DNA of 64,000 bases, from contig JAQCEB010000003.1 in the NCBI GenBank assembly GCA_027729925.1, positions 10,439 to 74,438 on the forward strand, read 5' to 3'. Numbering within the stretch: position 1 is the stretch's first letter; each line of letters starts with the position of its first letter. The notes under the pieces were generated by a model that worked only from the letters and a program-made list of their open reading frames with translations, was not told the origin of the DNA and searched no databases. Below, piece by piece: positions 52,541 through 60,203 of this stretch. This stretch comes from Actinomycetota bacterium (GTDB lineage Bacteria; Actinomycetota; Acidimicrobiia; Actinomarinales; Actinomarinaceae). A program made the position numbers and the translations under genes.

Positions 52541-54368
52541 AAATATTTCTTTTTTAAGAATTAGACCGTGTGATAGTGATAATAATATCTATTTAAGTTC
52601 ACGAAAAAAAGAAGGAACCACTTCTTTTTTATTGAAGAGAAATTCAAAAATAGAATTATTAAATTTATATAAACTAAATTTTCAAACATTATCTCAAGAT
52701 TTAGAACAAGATGCTGATATTTGGTTATTTTCTGACAAAGATATTAAACTTGTAAAAAATTTAGACCCTGCGAGACTTGTTTATAAATATTCGAAAAATA
52801 TTGAAATAGCTTTAGATATTATTGACAGAATAAAACCTAGAGTAGTTTTTGTTCAAAGTTCAAATGATGCAAAAATAATTTCGAAACTTACCACTTCAAA
52901 TAAATTTTTAATCTCAGCATATGCAGACAACAAAGAAGAAGTAATTGAATTATTAAATGCAAATGTTAATGATTTATTTTTAAGAGATTGGAATTCTGAG
53001 CAAATTAAAGAGCTTCAAAATCTTAATGGGTATAACTTCTATGAAAGAACTTTATTCTCACCAATAATTACCTTAGAAGAAGCAAGAGCTATGTTTGATA
53101 AATCAAGGTTTTATAGATATTTACAAACAAGAGATGTAAGAGGTTATAGAAGGGAAGATTCCACCTGGGCACCAGGTTCAGGAAAACAATTACCAGTTTT
53201 AAATAAATATTATTTAAATAAATTAAGTAACTTCAAATTTCAAAATTTTGATCAAATATTAAACAAAGTAGTTTCTGGAGATTCAATTGAGGATGAAGAA
53301 CTTTTGACATTGTTTAGAACTCAAGGTCTTGGAGTCAATGAAATAGCTTCTGTTGCTAATGAATTAAATTTTAAACTTAATGCAAATACAGTATCTTTTG
53401 TTAAAAATAGAAATATTAACTACACAAACCAATGTTATTATAAATGTGGTTTTTGTGGATTTTCAAAAGGTCCTAAAAGTTTTGATTTGAAAGAGAAACC
53501 TTACTCAATTGATATTCCTGAAGTTGTACAAAGAACAATTGAAGCCAGTGAAATGGGGGCAACTGAAGTATGCCTACAAGGAGGAATAAACCCCGACTAC
53601 ACAGGTGAGTTTTATTTAAAAATGGTAAAAGAAATTAAAAATGTATTACCAGAAATGCATATTCATGGTTTTACTCCATTGGAAATTTGGCAAGGAGCAC
53701 ATACTATAAATAAATCAGTAGAAGAGTATTTATTAATGTTAAAAGAAGCAGGTTTAAATACATTGCCTGGTACAGCTGCTGAAATTTTGGATGATAGAAT
53801 TAGAAAATATCTATGTCCTGACAAAATAACATCTGCGCAATGGTCTTATGTTATGGAAGTAGCTCATTCTATGGGAATACAATCAACAGCAACTATTATG
53901 TTTGGTCATATTGATGACATTGATTCTTGGGTAAATCATTTTTCACTCATAAGAAATTTACAGCGAAAAACTAATGGATTTACAGAAGTTGTTCCTTTGC
54001 CATTTGTACATATGGGTTCACCAATATTTGTTCAAGGTAAAAGTATGCCTGGACCAACTTGGGATGAGGTAGTATTAGTTCATTCTTTAGCAAGAATTTA
54101 TTTTTATAACGATATAAATAATATACAGGCTAGTTGGGTAAAACTTGGACACGATGGTGCAGCAAAACTTCTTCACGCAGGTGTAAATGACTTAGGAGGA
54201 ACTTTAATAAATGAAAATATAAGTAGAGCATCTGGTGCAGACCATGGTCAAGAAACTACTGCTGATGAATTTATAGATTTAATACAAAAAGAAAATAAGG
54301 TTCCAGTAATTAGAAATACACTTTATACGGAATTTAAGAAGATTGATAAAAAATTAATTAGTAAATGA
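52533..54368 (+). CDS. cofH: CofH subunit of F0 synthase with a novel N-terminal extension
   Basis: The C-terminal ~320 residues are a CofH radical SAM domain: NINYTNQCYYKCGFCGF (C301, C305, C308), GATEVCLQGGINPDYTG, HIHGFTPLEIWQGAH, PGTAAEILDDRIRKYLC and ASWVKLGHDGAAKLLHAGVN. It attaches the tyrosine-derived hydroxyphenyl group to the ribityl-uracil substrate to make F0. Residues ~235-295 match the inter-domain linker of FbiC, but residues 1 to about 215 have no counterpart known to me; they look like a mixed alpha/beta domain (KPRVVFVQSSNDAKIISKL) followed by RDVRGYRREDSTWAPGSG. It overlaps cofG by 8 nt and trmD by 4 nt. CofH assignment is secure; the extension is unexplained. Confidence 0.9.
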   Translation: MNKNISFLRIRPCDSDNNIYLSSRKKEGTTSFLLKRNSKIELLNLYKLNFQTLSQDLEQDADIWLFSDKDIKLVKNLDPARLVYKYSKNIEIALDIIDRIKPRVVFVQSSNDAKIISKLTTSNKFLISAYADNKEEVIELLNANVNDLFLRDWNSEQIKELQNLNGYNFYERTLFSPIITLEEARAMFDKSRFYRYLQTRDVRGYRREDSTWAPGSGKQLPVLNKYYLNKLSNFKFQNFDQILNKVVSGDSIEDEELLTLFRTQGLGVNEIASVANELNFKLNANTVSFVKNRNINYTNQCYYKCGFCGFSKGPKSFDLKEKPYSIDIPEVVQRTIEASEMGATEVCLQGGINPDYTGEFYLKMVKEIKNVLPEMHIHGFTPLEIWQGAHTINKSVEEYLLMLKEAGLNTLPGTAAEILDDRIRKYLCPDKITSAQWSYVMEVAHSMGIQSTATIMFGHIDDIDSWVNHFSLIRNLQRKTNGFTEVVPLPFVHMGSPIFVQGKSMPGPTWDEVVLVHSLARIYFYNDINNIQASWVKLGHDGAAKLLHAGVNDLGGTLINENISRASGADHGQETTADEFIDLIQKENKVPVIRNTLYTEFKKIDKKLISK

Positions 54369-55000
54369 ATAAATACAATGTAATTACTTTATTTCCTGAT
54401 TTGATAAATGAGTGGAAAAAAACTGGAATAATTCATCAAGCAATATCTAAAAAAATATTTGAAGTTAACACGGTTAATTTAAGAGATTACGGTTTAGGTG
54501 ACTATAAACAAGTTGATGATGCTCCATACGGAGGTGGTCCGGGTATGGTGTTAATGCCTGAACCACTTGATAATGCAATCTTGAAACATAAAGCTGATGT
54601 TAATATTTTCATGACTCCTTCAGGTGATCAACTAAATGAAAAACTATTACTCGAATTACTTGAATATCAATCTATAAATTTATTATGTGGAAGATATGAA
54701 GGTTTTGACCAAAGAATTATTGATATGCATGCTGATTATGAAATTTCAATTGGTTTTTCAGTAGTTTCTGGTGGAGAGATTCCAGCATTGTTTCTGCTTG
54801 AAGCTATTACTAGAAGAATTCCAGGAACTTTAGGCAATCCTGAATCACTAGAATTTGAAACATTTAAAGAAAATAAGTATGATTTTCCTGTTTACACAAG
54901 ACCTGAAATATATAAGAATTATGAAGTTCCAGATGTCCTGTTAAGTGGAAATCATAAAAAAATACAAGAATGGAAAAAGAATAATTTAAAAGATATATAA
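54365..55000 (+). CDS. trmD: tRNA (guanine-37 N1)-methyltransferase
   Basis: Methylates G37 next to the anticodon to prevent frameshifting. The 211-residue SPOUT protein has YNVITLFPDLINEWKKTGII, QVDDAPYGGGPGMVLMPEPL, the trefoil knot LLCGRYEGFDQRI, and YTRPEIYKNYEVPDVLLSGNH. It is shorter than the usual ~240 because the C-terminal domain is trimmed. The conserved SIGDYVL in the knot reads SIGFSVV here. It starts within cofH (4-nt overlap), which is unusual, and precedes rplS as normal. Confidence 0.92.
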   Translation: MNKYNVITLFPDLINEWKKTGIIHQAISKKIFEVNTVNLRDYGLGDYKQVDDAPYGGGPGMVLMPEPLDNAILKHKADVNIFMTPSGDQLNEKLLLELLEYQSINLLCGRYEGFDQRIIDMHADYEISIGFSVVSGGEIPALFLLEAITRRIPGTLGNPESLEFETFKENKYDFPVYTRPEIYKNYEVPDVLLSGNHKKIQEWKKNNLKDI

Positions 55001-55036
55001 AGTAATTTTACTTATATAATCTTCTCTGGAGAAAAA

Positions 55037-55381
55037 ATGAATCTAATAAGCAATATAGAAAAACAATATTTCAAAGAAGAAGTACCTTCATTTAGATCAG
55101 GAGATACTGTAAAGGTAAATGTAAAAGTTTCTGAAGGTAACAGAGAGCGAATTCAGACATTTGAGGGAGTTATAATAGCTGTAAACGGTGTAGGGATTAA
55201 TAAAGCTATCACAGTTAGAAAGTTATCTTTTGGTGTCGGAGTAGAAAGAATTTTCCCTGTACACGCTCCAATTGTAGATTCCATTGAAGTTATTAGAAAA
55301 GGCAAAGTAAGAAGATCAAAACTTTACTACTTACGTGATAGAGTTGGCAAATCTGCAAAGATTAAAGAAGATCGTAATTAA
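55037..55381 (+). CDS. rplS: 50S ribosomal protein L19
   Basis: A 114-residue L19: FRSGDTVKVNVKVSEGNRER, GVIIAVNGVGINKAITVRKL, GVGVERIFPVHAPIVDSIEV and the C-terminal LYYLRDRVGKSAKI. Preceded by TCTGGAGAA as ribosome-binding site and located between trmD and lepB, the usual actinobacterial order. Confidence 0.96.
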   Translation: MNLISNIEKQYFKEEVPSFRSGDTVKVNVKVSEGNRERIQTFEGVIIAVNGVGINKAITVRKLSFGVGVERIFPVHAPIVDSIEVIRKGKVRRSKLYYLRDRVGKSAKIKEDRN

Positions 55382-55399
55382 TTCATTAAAATAGTAAGT

Positions 55400-55984
55400 A
55401 TTAAAAAAATTCTTAAAACTTTATTTACCGTTGTAGTTGCTGTAATAGCTGCAACTATTGTAAGAACTTTTATTGTCCAATTGTATTACATTCCATCATC
55501 ATCTATGGAACCTACATTAAATATTGAAGATAGGGTATTAGTAGTAAAGGATAAAATAATATCTCAAAAATATAAAAATGGAGACATAGTAGTTTTTTAC
55601 CCCCCAAATTTAAAAGTTGATACAAATGAATTTTCAGATTTTATAATTTCACTTCAATTTTGGAATTTTCAATCTTCAGATAATTATCAAAATTCTGCAT
55701 TAATTAAAAGAATTATTGGAATAGGTGGAGATGAAGTTGAAATTAAAGAAAATGGGCAAGTCTTTGTAAATGGAAAAATATTTAGTGTTAAAAATTTAGT
55801 TCTAAGTGAAAACTATAAAGACCAGATATTTAAAGTTCCTGATGGCACAATATTTGTACTTGGTGATAATAGAGCAAACAGTCAAGATTCTAGATTTATA
55901 GGCTTTGTACCTGAGAATAATATTATTGGTAAAGCATTCTATATAATATACCCATTTCAAAACTTAGCATCTTTAAATGATTGA
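55400..55984 (+). CDS. lepB: Signal peptidase I, probably starting at ATT
   Basis: Cleaves signal peptides from exported proteins. Motifs are YYIPSSSMEPTL (catalytic Ser), ALIKRIIGIGGDEVEI (catalytic Lys) and FVLGDNRANSQDSRFIG. A TTG at 55481 would start after the membrane anchor. Upstream in frame lie codons for KKILKTLFTVVVAVIAATIV, a good anchor, back to a stop at 55379, but there is no ATG, GTG or TTG in that stretch. The ATT at 55400 would give M-KKILKTLF..., 194 residues; ATT at 55385 is another option. So either a rare ATT start is used, or the sequence has an error. It overlaps rnhB by 8 nt. Confidence 0.85.
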   Translation: MKKILKTLFTVVVAVIAATIVRTFIVQLYYIPSSSMEPTLNIEDRVLVVKDKIISQKYKNGDIVVFYPPNLKVDTNEFSDFIISLQFWNFQSSDNYQNSALIKRIIGIGGDEVEIKENGQVFVNGKIFSVKNLVLSENYKDQIFKVPDGTIFVLGDNRANSQDSRFIGFVPENNIIGKAFYIIYPFQNLASLND

Positions 55985-56567
55985 AGATAAAGTTTGGAAT
56001 AAAAATCCAAATAAGTACATTATAGGCGTTGATGAAGTTGGTAGAGGTTCGTTTGCCGGGCCTATAAGTGCTGCAGCGGTAAGAGTAAATTATTTTGATT
56101 TACAAAAAATTAATGGAATCAAAGATTCAAAAAAACTTTCAGAAAAGAATAGAAATAAAATATATGAATTAGTTCTCGAAAATAAAATTAATTTTTCATT
56201 TCATTCTTGTTCTAACAAAGAGATAGATTTATACGGCATAATGGCAACAAATGAAAAAGTACTTAAAGATACAATAAGTGATTTATATATTAAAAATGAC
56301 TTAGTTTATGTTGATCATTTTAAAATTAACAATTTTGATGCAGTTTCTTTAATTAAAGGTGAAGACAATTGTTTACCAATAGCTTTAGCAAGCATTGTTG
56401 CAAAAGTTTTAAGAGATGAAATCATGAAGAATTTACCGATTAAATATGATGTTTATAATTTTTATCAAAATAAAGGTTATGGTACTAAACAACATAGAGA
56501 AGCAATTAAAAAATATGGAATATCTGATCTACACAGGAAATCCTTTAACTTATTGCCCACACTATAA
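55977..56567 (+). CDS. rnhB: Ribonuclease HII
   Basis: Removes misincorporated ribonucleotides from DNA. The 196-residue protein has GVDEVGRGSFAGPISAAAV with the first acidic pair, KDSKKLSEKNR, VDHFKINNFDAVSLIKGEDN, ASIVAKVLRDEIM and YGTKQHREAIKKYGISDLHR. It overlaps lepB by 8 nt, the conserved lepB-rnhB arrangement of actinobacteria. Its 3' end overlaps a small convergent frame. Confidence 0.95.
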   Translation: MIEDKVWNKNPNKYIIGVDEVGRGSFAGPISAAAVRVNYFDLQKINGIKDSKKLSEKNRNKIYELVLENKINFSFHSCSNKEIDLYGIMATNEKVLKDTISDLYIKNDLVYVDHFKINNFDAVSLIKGEDNCLPIALASIVAKVLRDEIMKNLPIKYDVYNFYQNKGYGTKQHREAIKKYGISDLHRKSFNLLPTL

Positions 56568-56652
56568 CTACAACTGTAAGAATTAAAGCTGCAATAATAT
56601 TAATGTAATCAACCTTATTAGCTTTATAAGGCCTGTTTGGATCAAATCCCAT
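56545..56652 (-). CDS. Small single-span membrane protein (35 aa), unknown function
   Basis: An ATG at 56652 opens a 35-residue frame on the minus strand: a polar N-terminus (GFDPNRPYKANKVDY) then about 18 hydrophobic residues ending VWAIS. This would be one membrane helix with the N-terminus inside. It fills the gap between rnhB and the enoyl-CoA hydratase gene and overlaps the rnhB end by 23 nt, convergently. No ribosome-binding site is clear. The well-formed tail-anchored design argues for coding; a chance frame is possible. Confidence 0.45.
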   Translation of the reverse strand: MGFDPNRPYKANKVDYINIIAALILTVVVIVWAIS

Positions 56653-56690
56653 ATATACATTCTAAAAGAATTTATATTAAACTTTAATAT

Positions 56691-57446
56691 ATGGTTTTAG
56701 AGTCCCAGTCACTTGATGAATTTAAATTAATTCAATTTAATGATGAGAATAGTCTTAATGCTATCTCAGCAAATGACTGGAAACAGTTAAAGATAGAGAT
56801 TGAAGAATTTGAAGAAAGTAATTTAAAATATTTAGTATTTAAAAGCGTTAATAATAATTTTTCAGCTGGTGCTAAGTTAGGTGAAAACGCAAGCTCTGAA
56901 ATGGTTCATGTTTCCAATGCTGCTCAGAAAATTTGGGAATGCAAAAAACCTATAATTTCAATAGTTGAAGGCGTGGTTGCTGGAGCTGCATCAAATCTTA
57001 TTTTGCTTTCAGATTTTATTATTTCTACACCCGACATTAGGTTTATAGAAATATTTTCAAAAAGAGGATTAGTTGTAGATTTTGGAGGATCTTGGATTTT
57101 ACCTAAATTAGTAGGTGTAAATAAAGCCAAACATTTGATGATGTTAGCTGAAGAAACAACAGGCGAAGAATTGTTTAAATTAGGACTTATTTATAAATTA
57201 ACTACTTCAGACAAATTAGATTACGAACTTAAATTACTTCTTGAAAAGCTGAATAATGTAAGTTTTATTTCAATGTGTATGATAAAAGACCAAATCAGAA
57301 AAGGACTCGAAAGTAACTTTAAAGATTCTTTAGATATTGAAACAATTAATCAAAACAAAAGATTTATTCATAAAGACTCTGCTGAGGGTGTCTTATCTTT
57401 TCTGGAAAAGAGAAAAGCATTATTTTCTGATACATTAGATGAATAA
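56691..57446 (+). CDS. Enoyl-CoA hydratase/isomerase family protein (PaaG-like)
   Basis: A 251-residue crotonase-fold protein: NNNFSAGAKLG at the first oxyanion loop, IVEGVVAGAASNLILLSDFI at the second, and FSKRGLVVDFGGSWILPKLVG. The two catalytic Glu of true hydratases are not evident at their usual places, while the Asp in GLVVDFGG corresponds to the PaaG-type isomerase acid. The reaction is therefore uncertain: hydration or double-bond isomerisation of an enoyl-CoA. It stands alone, after a TATATT box with a leader of about 6 nt. Confidence 0.8.
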   Translation: MVLESQSLDEFKLIQFNDENSLNAISANDWKQLKIEIEEFEESNLKYLVFKSVNNNFSAGAKLGENASSEMVHVSNAAQKIWECKKPIISIVEGVVAGAASNLILLSDFIISTPDIRFIEIFSKRGLVVDFGGSWILPKLVGVNKAKHLMMLAEETTGEELFKLGLIYKLTTSDKLDYELKLLLEKLNNVSFISMCMIKDQIRKGLESNFKDSLDIETINQNKRFIHKDSAEGVLSFLEKRKALFSDTLDE

Positions 57447-57451
57447 AAATT

Positions 57452-57487
57452 TTGCATAAATATACATTTATCTGAATAATTATGCAA
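57452..57487. promoter_or_regulatory. Inverted repeat upstream of the amino-acid-binding protein gene
   Basis: TTGCATAA (57452-57459) and TTATGCAA (57480-57487) form perfect 8-bp arms separated by 20 nt, about two helical turns. It lies 34 nt before the lipoprotein gene, near where its promoter should be, and could be a dimeric operator; it could also form a weak hairpin ending the preceding gene. Confidence 0.4.
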
Positions 57488-57520
57488 TAATCATAGCTTG
57501 AGAAAACGGAGGTTTAGTTC

Positions 57521-58408
57521 GTGAAAACTAAAAAATCATTACTGTTGATTTTTGTTCTTGCATTAGTTGCAGCTGCATGTGGCGGAGGATCTGCAACACC
57601 ATGTGATGAAGTAGAAATTACTACAGGTGAAAATGGGTTGCCAGATCTAGGCGGATGTGAATTTACATTTGCTGTAGAAAACGCATACCTACCATTTAAT
57701 TATATTGATGCTGCAGATGGTGTCGCTAAAGGTTGGGACTATGATGTTTTCAACTATATGGCTGAATTAATGAATTTCGTACCAGTTTATGTTCCAACAG
57801 CTTGGGATGGTATGATTCAAGCAACTGCAGACGGTCAATTTATGATCGCAGGTGACGGTATTACAATTACTGCTGAAAGAGATGAAATTGTTGATTTCTC
57901 AGTAGGATACATTAACTTAGCACAAAGAGTATTAGTAGCCAATGACAATTCTGAAATAACTAGCATAGATGATATTAAGAATGGTGATTTTGTAGTTGCA
58001 GTACAAAAAGGTACTACAAACTATGAATTTGCAGTTTCTGAACTTGGTGAAGATAAAGTTAAAGCTTTTGATACTTTTGATTTTGCAATCGCTGCTGTAA
58101 TTTCTGGAGATGTAGATGCATCAATTATTGATGAAACTGCAGGACTTGGATATATGGGAGCAAACAAAGATAAAGTAAAACTAGTTGGTGGAGATCTAAC
58201 TTCAGAACAACTTGGATTCGCATTTCCTAATGGAAGTCAATTAGTAGATGTTATTAACCAAGGTTTAGCTGCTATGGAAAGTAGTGGTAAACTAGCTGAA
58301 ATTAATGCAAAATTCTTCTCACCCGACTTTTCAGTAACTTATGATGATATTGCAGAATGTGATGAAAACATTCCTGCTGAGTATCTTCCTGAGGACTGTG
58401 ACGTATAA
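57521..58408 (+). CDS. Amino-acid ABC transporter substrate-binding lipoprotein (family 3)
   Basis: Binds a polar amino acid outside the membrane. The 295-residue precursor begins MKTKKSLLLIFVLALVAAAC with lipobox C20, followed by the family 3 pattern CEFTFAVENAYLPFNYIDAA, KGWDYDVFNYMAELM, TAERDEIVDFSVGYI and VQKGTTNYEFA. The GTG start is set by GGAGGT 8 nt upstream. A hairpin follows, then a matching permease gene. Ligand identity cannot be read from the sequence; glutamate, glutamine or arginine-type ligands are usual. Confidence 0.9.
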   Translation: MKTKKSLLLIFVLALVAAACGGGSATPCDEVEITTGENGLPDLGGCEFTFAVENAYLPFNYIDAADGVAKGWDYDVFNYMAELMNFVPVYVPTAWDGMIQATADGQFMIAGDGITITAERDEIVDFSVGYINLAQRVLVANDNSEITSIDDIKNGDFVVAVQKGTTNYEFAVSELGEDKVKAFDTFDFAIAAVISGDVDASIIDETAGLGYMGANKDKVKLVGGDLTSEQLGFAFPNGSQLVDVINQGLAAMESSGKLAEINAKFFSPDFSVTYDDIAECDENIPAEYLPEDCDV

Positions 58409-58432
58409 AGTTTTAATTTATACATAATTTGT

Positions 58433-58463
58433 AATAGGCACGGAATTCCGTGCCTATTGCTTT
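58433..58463 (+). terminator. Intrinsic terminator-like hairpin after the amino-acid-binding protein gene
   Basis: A perfect 26-bp palindrome (58433-58458, arms AATAGGCACGGAA and its complement) is followed by GCTTT. The T-run is short, so termination is probably partial. It lies between the binding-protein gene and the permease, just as in the sugar transporter operon. Confidence 0.7.
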
Positions 58464-58477
58464 AATATAATAAAAAG

Positions 58478-59233
58478 ATGAAAATTAGGAATATATTAAA
58501 ACCAGAAAATTGGTGGATTATCATTTTAGGTTCAATAATTACCTGGATGATTTATATAATATTTTCAAATCCAGAGTACAACAAAGCATTTAATTTTATT
58601 ATTCCTGGTTTAAAACTTACATTCCTCTCTACTATTCTTTCTTTTTTCATTGCCCTCTTTTTAGGATTATTTTCCGGTATTGGAAGAATTTCTAATAACA
58701 AAATTGCTAGTACATTATCGAGGACATATATTGAATTTATCCGTGGAGTACCTGTACTGATACTAATTTTTACAATCGCATTTGTTGTAGTTGTAAGAGG
58801 TGCTGAATTTTTTAATATAAATAATGGAAATGTACCAATGCTCGCCAGAGCAATTATTGCTTTATCAGTGTTTTATGGTGCTTATATTGCAGAGGTATTC
58901 AGAGCTGGTATTGAGTCTGTCCATTCTGGTCAAAGAGAAGGTGGTGCTTCACTTGGTTTAAGTGAAAGACAAATTATGAGATTTATTGTTCTTCCTCAAG
59001 CTTTTAGAAACATGTTACCTGCCTTAGGTAATGATTTTATTTCTATGATGAAAGATTCTTCTCTCCTCTCCGTACTTGCTGTAGAGGATTTAACTTACAA
59101 AGGTAGACTTTATTCAGGTAGTACATTTCGTTTTGCAGAAACTTATTTAGTTTTAACAGTTGTTTATTTGATCATAACTTTAATCCTTTCTGCATTACAA
59201 AGAAAGCTTGAAAAAAGACTTGAATCTAAATAA
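58478..59233 (+). CDS. Polar amino-acid ABC transporter permease
   Basis: Membrane subunit of the HisM/GlnP type. The 251-residue protein has five or so membrane helices, IRGVPVLILIFTIAF, and the ATPase-contact loop REGGASLGLSERQIMRFIVL ending PQAFRNMLPALGNDFI. It works with the binding protein encoded upstream. No ATPase (GlnQ-type) gene is adjacent. The end overlaps the possible start of the recombinase gene. Confidence 0.91.
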   Translation: MKIRNILKPENWWIIILGSIITWMIYIIFSNPEYNKAFNFIIPGLKLTFLSTILSFFIALFLGLFSGIGRISNNKIASTLSRTYIEFIRGVPVLILIFTIAFVVVVRGAEFFNINNGNVPMLARAIIALSVFYGAYIAEVFRAGIESVHSGQREGGASLGLSERQIMRFIVLPQAFRNMLPALGNDFISMMKDSSLLSVLAVEDLTYKGRLYSGSTFRFAETYLVLTVVYLIITLILSALQRKLEKRLESK

Positions 59234-60077
59234 TAAAAGTGACCATAAAGATATATTGGGGAAGTACCTCAGCCACCTAAAAAATCTCAAAAATTATTCT
59301 GATAATACTATAAACTCGTATAGATTTGACATTAAGCAATTTTTGGAATTGGACTTATCTTTTAATGATTTTTCAAAATATCTAAGATTCTTAAATGAAA
59401 ATAATTATTCAAAATCTTCAATAAACAGAAAAATTACTTCGATAAATTCATTTTTAGATTGGTGTATTAAAAATAATTTTATTGAAGATTTAGTGATTAA
59501 AAAAGTTAAAAGTTTAAAACTAGACAAAAAACTACCATCTGTTTTAACAGCTAATTATATAAACAAACTTCTTGATGAATTACCAACATCATCATTCAAA
59601 GATCTAAGAGATAAAGCAATTTTAGAACTTATGTATTCATCAGGATTGAGGGTTAGTGAAGTTTCTGATTTAAAACTTGATAATATTAAAAATAATAAAT
59701 CTGTAAAAGTTTTTGGAAAAGGTAGAAAAGAAAGAATACTACCAATAACAAATAGATCTCTAAATGCTATTAATACTTATGTTTTAAATAGCAGACAAAA
59801 TATAGCAAATGATAAAAGTTCTAGCTATTTATTTTTAGGTGTTCGAGGAGGAAAATTAAGTGACAGAGAAATCAGAAGAATAGTTAAATTTAGAGTAGGT
59901 ACTTTTCCTCATAGTATTAGACATACATTTGCTACACATTTACTTGATGGAGGTGCAGACTTAAGAATAGTACAAGAAATGTTGGGACACAAAGATCCAA
60001 GTACAACACAAATATATACACATGTTTCGAAAAAACAGTTAAAAATAAAACATAAACAATCTCACCCCAGAGGTTGA
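59208..60077 (+). CDS. xerC: Tyrosine recombinase XerC/XerD
   Basis: Resolves chromosome dimers at dif. The 289-residue protein has a SAM-like N-terminal domain (YSDNTINSYRFDIKQF) and a catalytic domain with R148 in YSSGLRVSEVSDL, K171 in KVFGKGRKER, H235 and R238 in HSIRHTFATHLLDGG, H261 in MLGHKDPSTTQ and nucleophile Y270. The TTG at 59208 gives a 26-nt overlap with the permease; in-frame TTG codons at 59220 and 59256 are alternatives, the last giving a more typical N-terminus. The position before rpsB is normal for XerC in actinobacteria, but C versus D is not certain. Confidence 0.88.
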   Translation: MKKDLNLNNKSDHKDILGKYLSHLKNLKNYSDNTINSYRFDIKQFLELDLSFNDFSKYLRFLNENNYSKSSINRKITSINSFLDWCIKNNFIEDLVIKKVKSLKLDKKLPSVLTANYINKLLDELPTSSFKDLRDKAILELMYSSGLRVSEVSDLKLDNIKNNKSVKVFGKGRKERILPITNRSLNAINTYVLNSRQNIANDKSSSYLFLGVRGGKLSDREIRRIVKFRVGTFPHSIRHTFATHLLDGGADLRIVQEMLGHKDPSTTQIYTHVSKKQLKIKHKQSHPRG

Positions 60078-60107
60078 TTAAGTTTTTTATTATATTAGAA
60101 TTTCTAA

Positions 60108-60203
60108 AGAAAATAGGCACCATATTTACAAGTTTCCTTGGTGAACGAAAGTTTGGAAACCGCTTTAGCAAGAAATATGGGATGTTAAAACCAAAGGAGA
60201 AGA
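60108..60203 (+). promoter_or_regulatory. Structured 5' leader of rpsB
   Basis: TAGAAT at 60096-60101 predicts a transcript start near 60108, giving a 96-nt leader. CCATATTT (60120-60127) pairs with AAATATGG (60173-60180), and inside this GTTTCC (60132-60137) pairs with GGAAAC (60155-60160). The AAAGGAGAAG ribosome-binding site follows. The nested helices suggest a regulatory leader, possibly bound by S2 itself, as autoregulation of rpsB-tsf is known in other bacteria. Confidence 0.45.

Noticed and set aside
55481..55984. Signal peptidase as a soluble protein starting at TTG 55481
   Set aside because: This would discard an in-frame, well-formed membrane anchor directly upstream; an ATT start or sequence error is more likely.
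59208..60077. Xer gene as a phage or integron integrase
   Set aside because: Length, full catalytic set and position before rpsB fit the housekeeping XerC/D recombinase.
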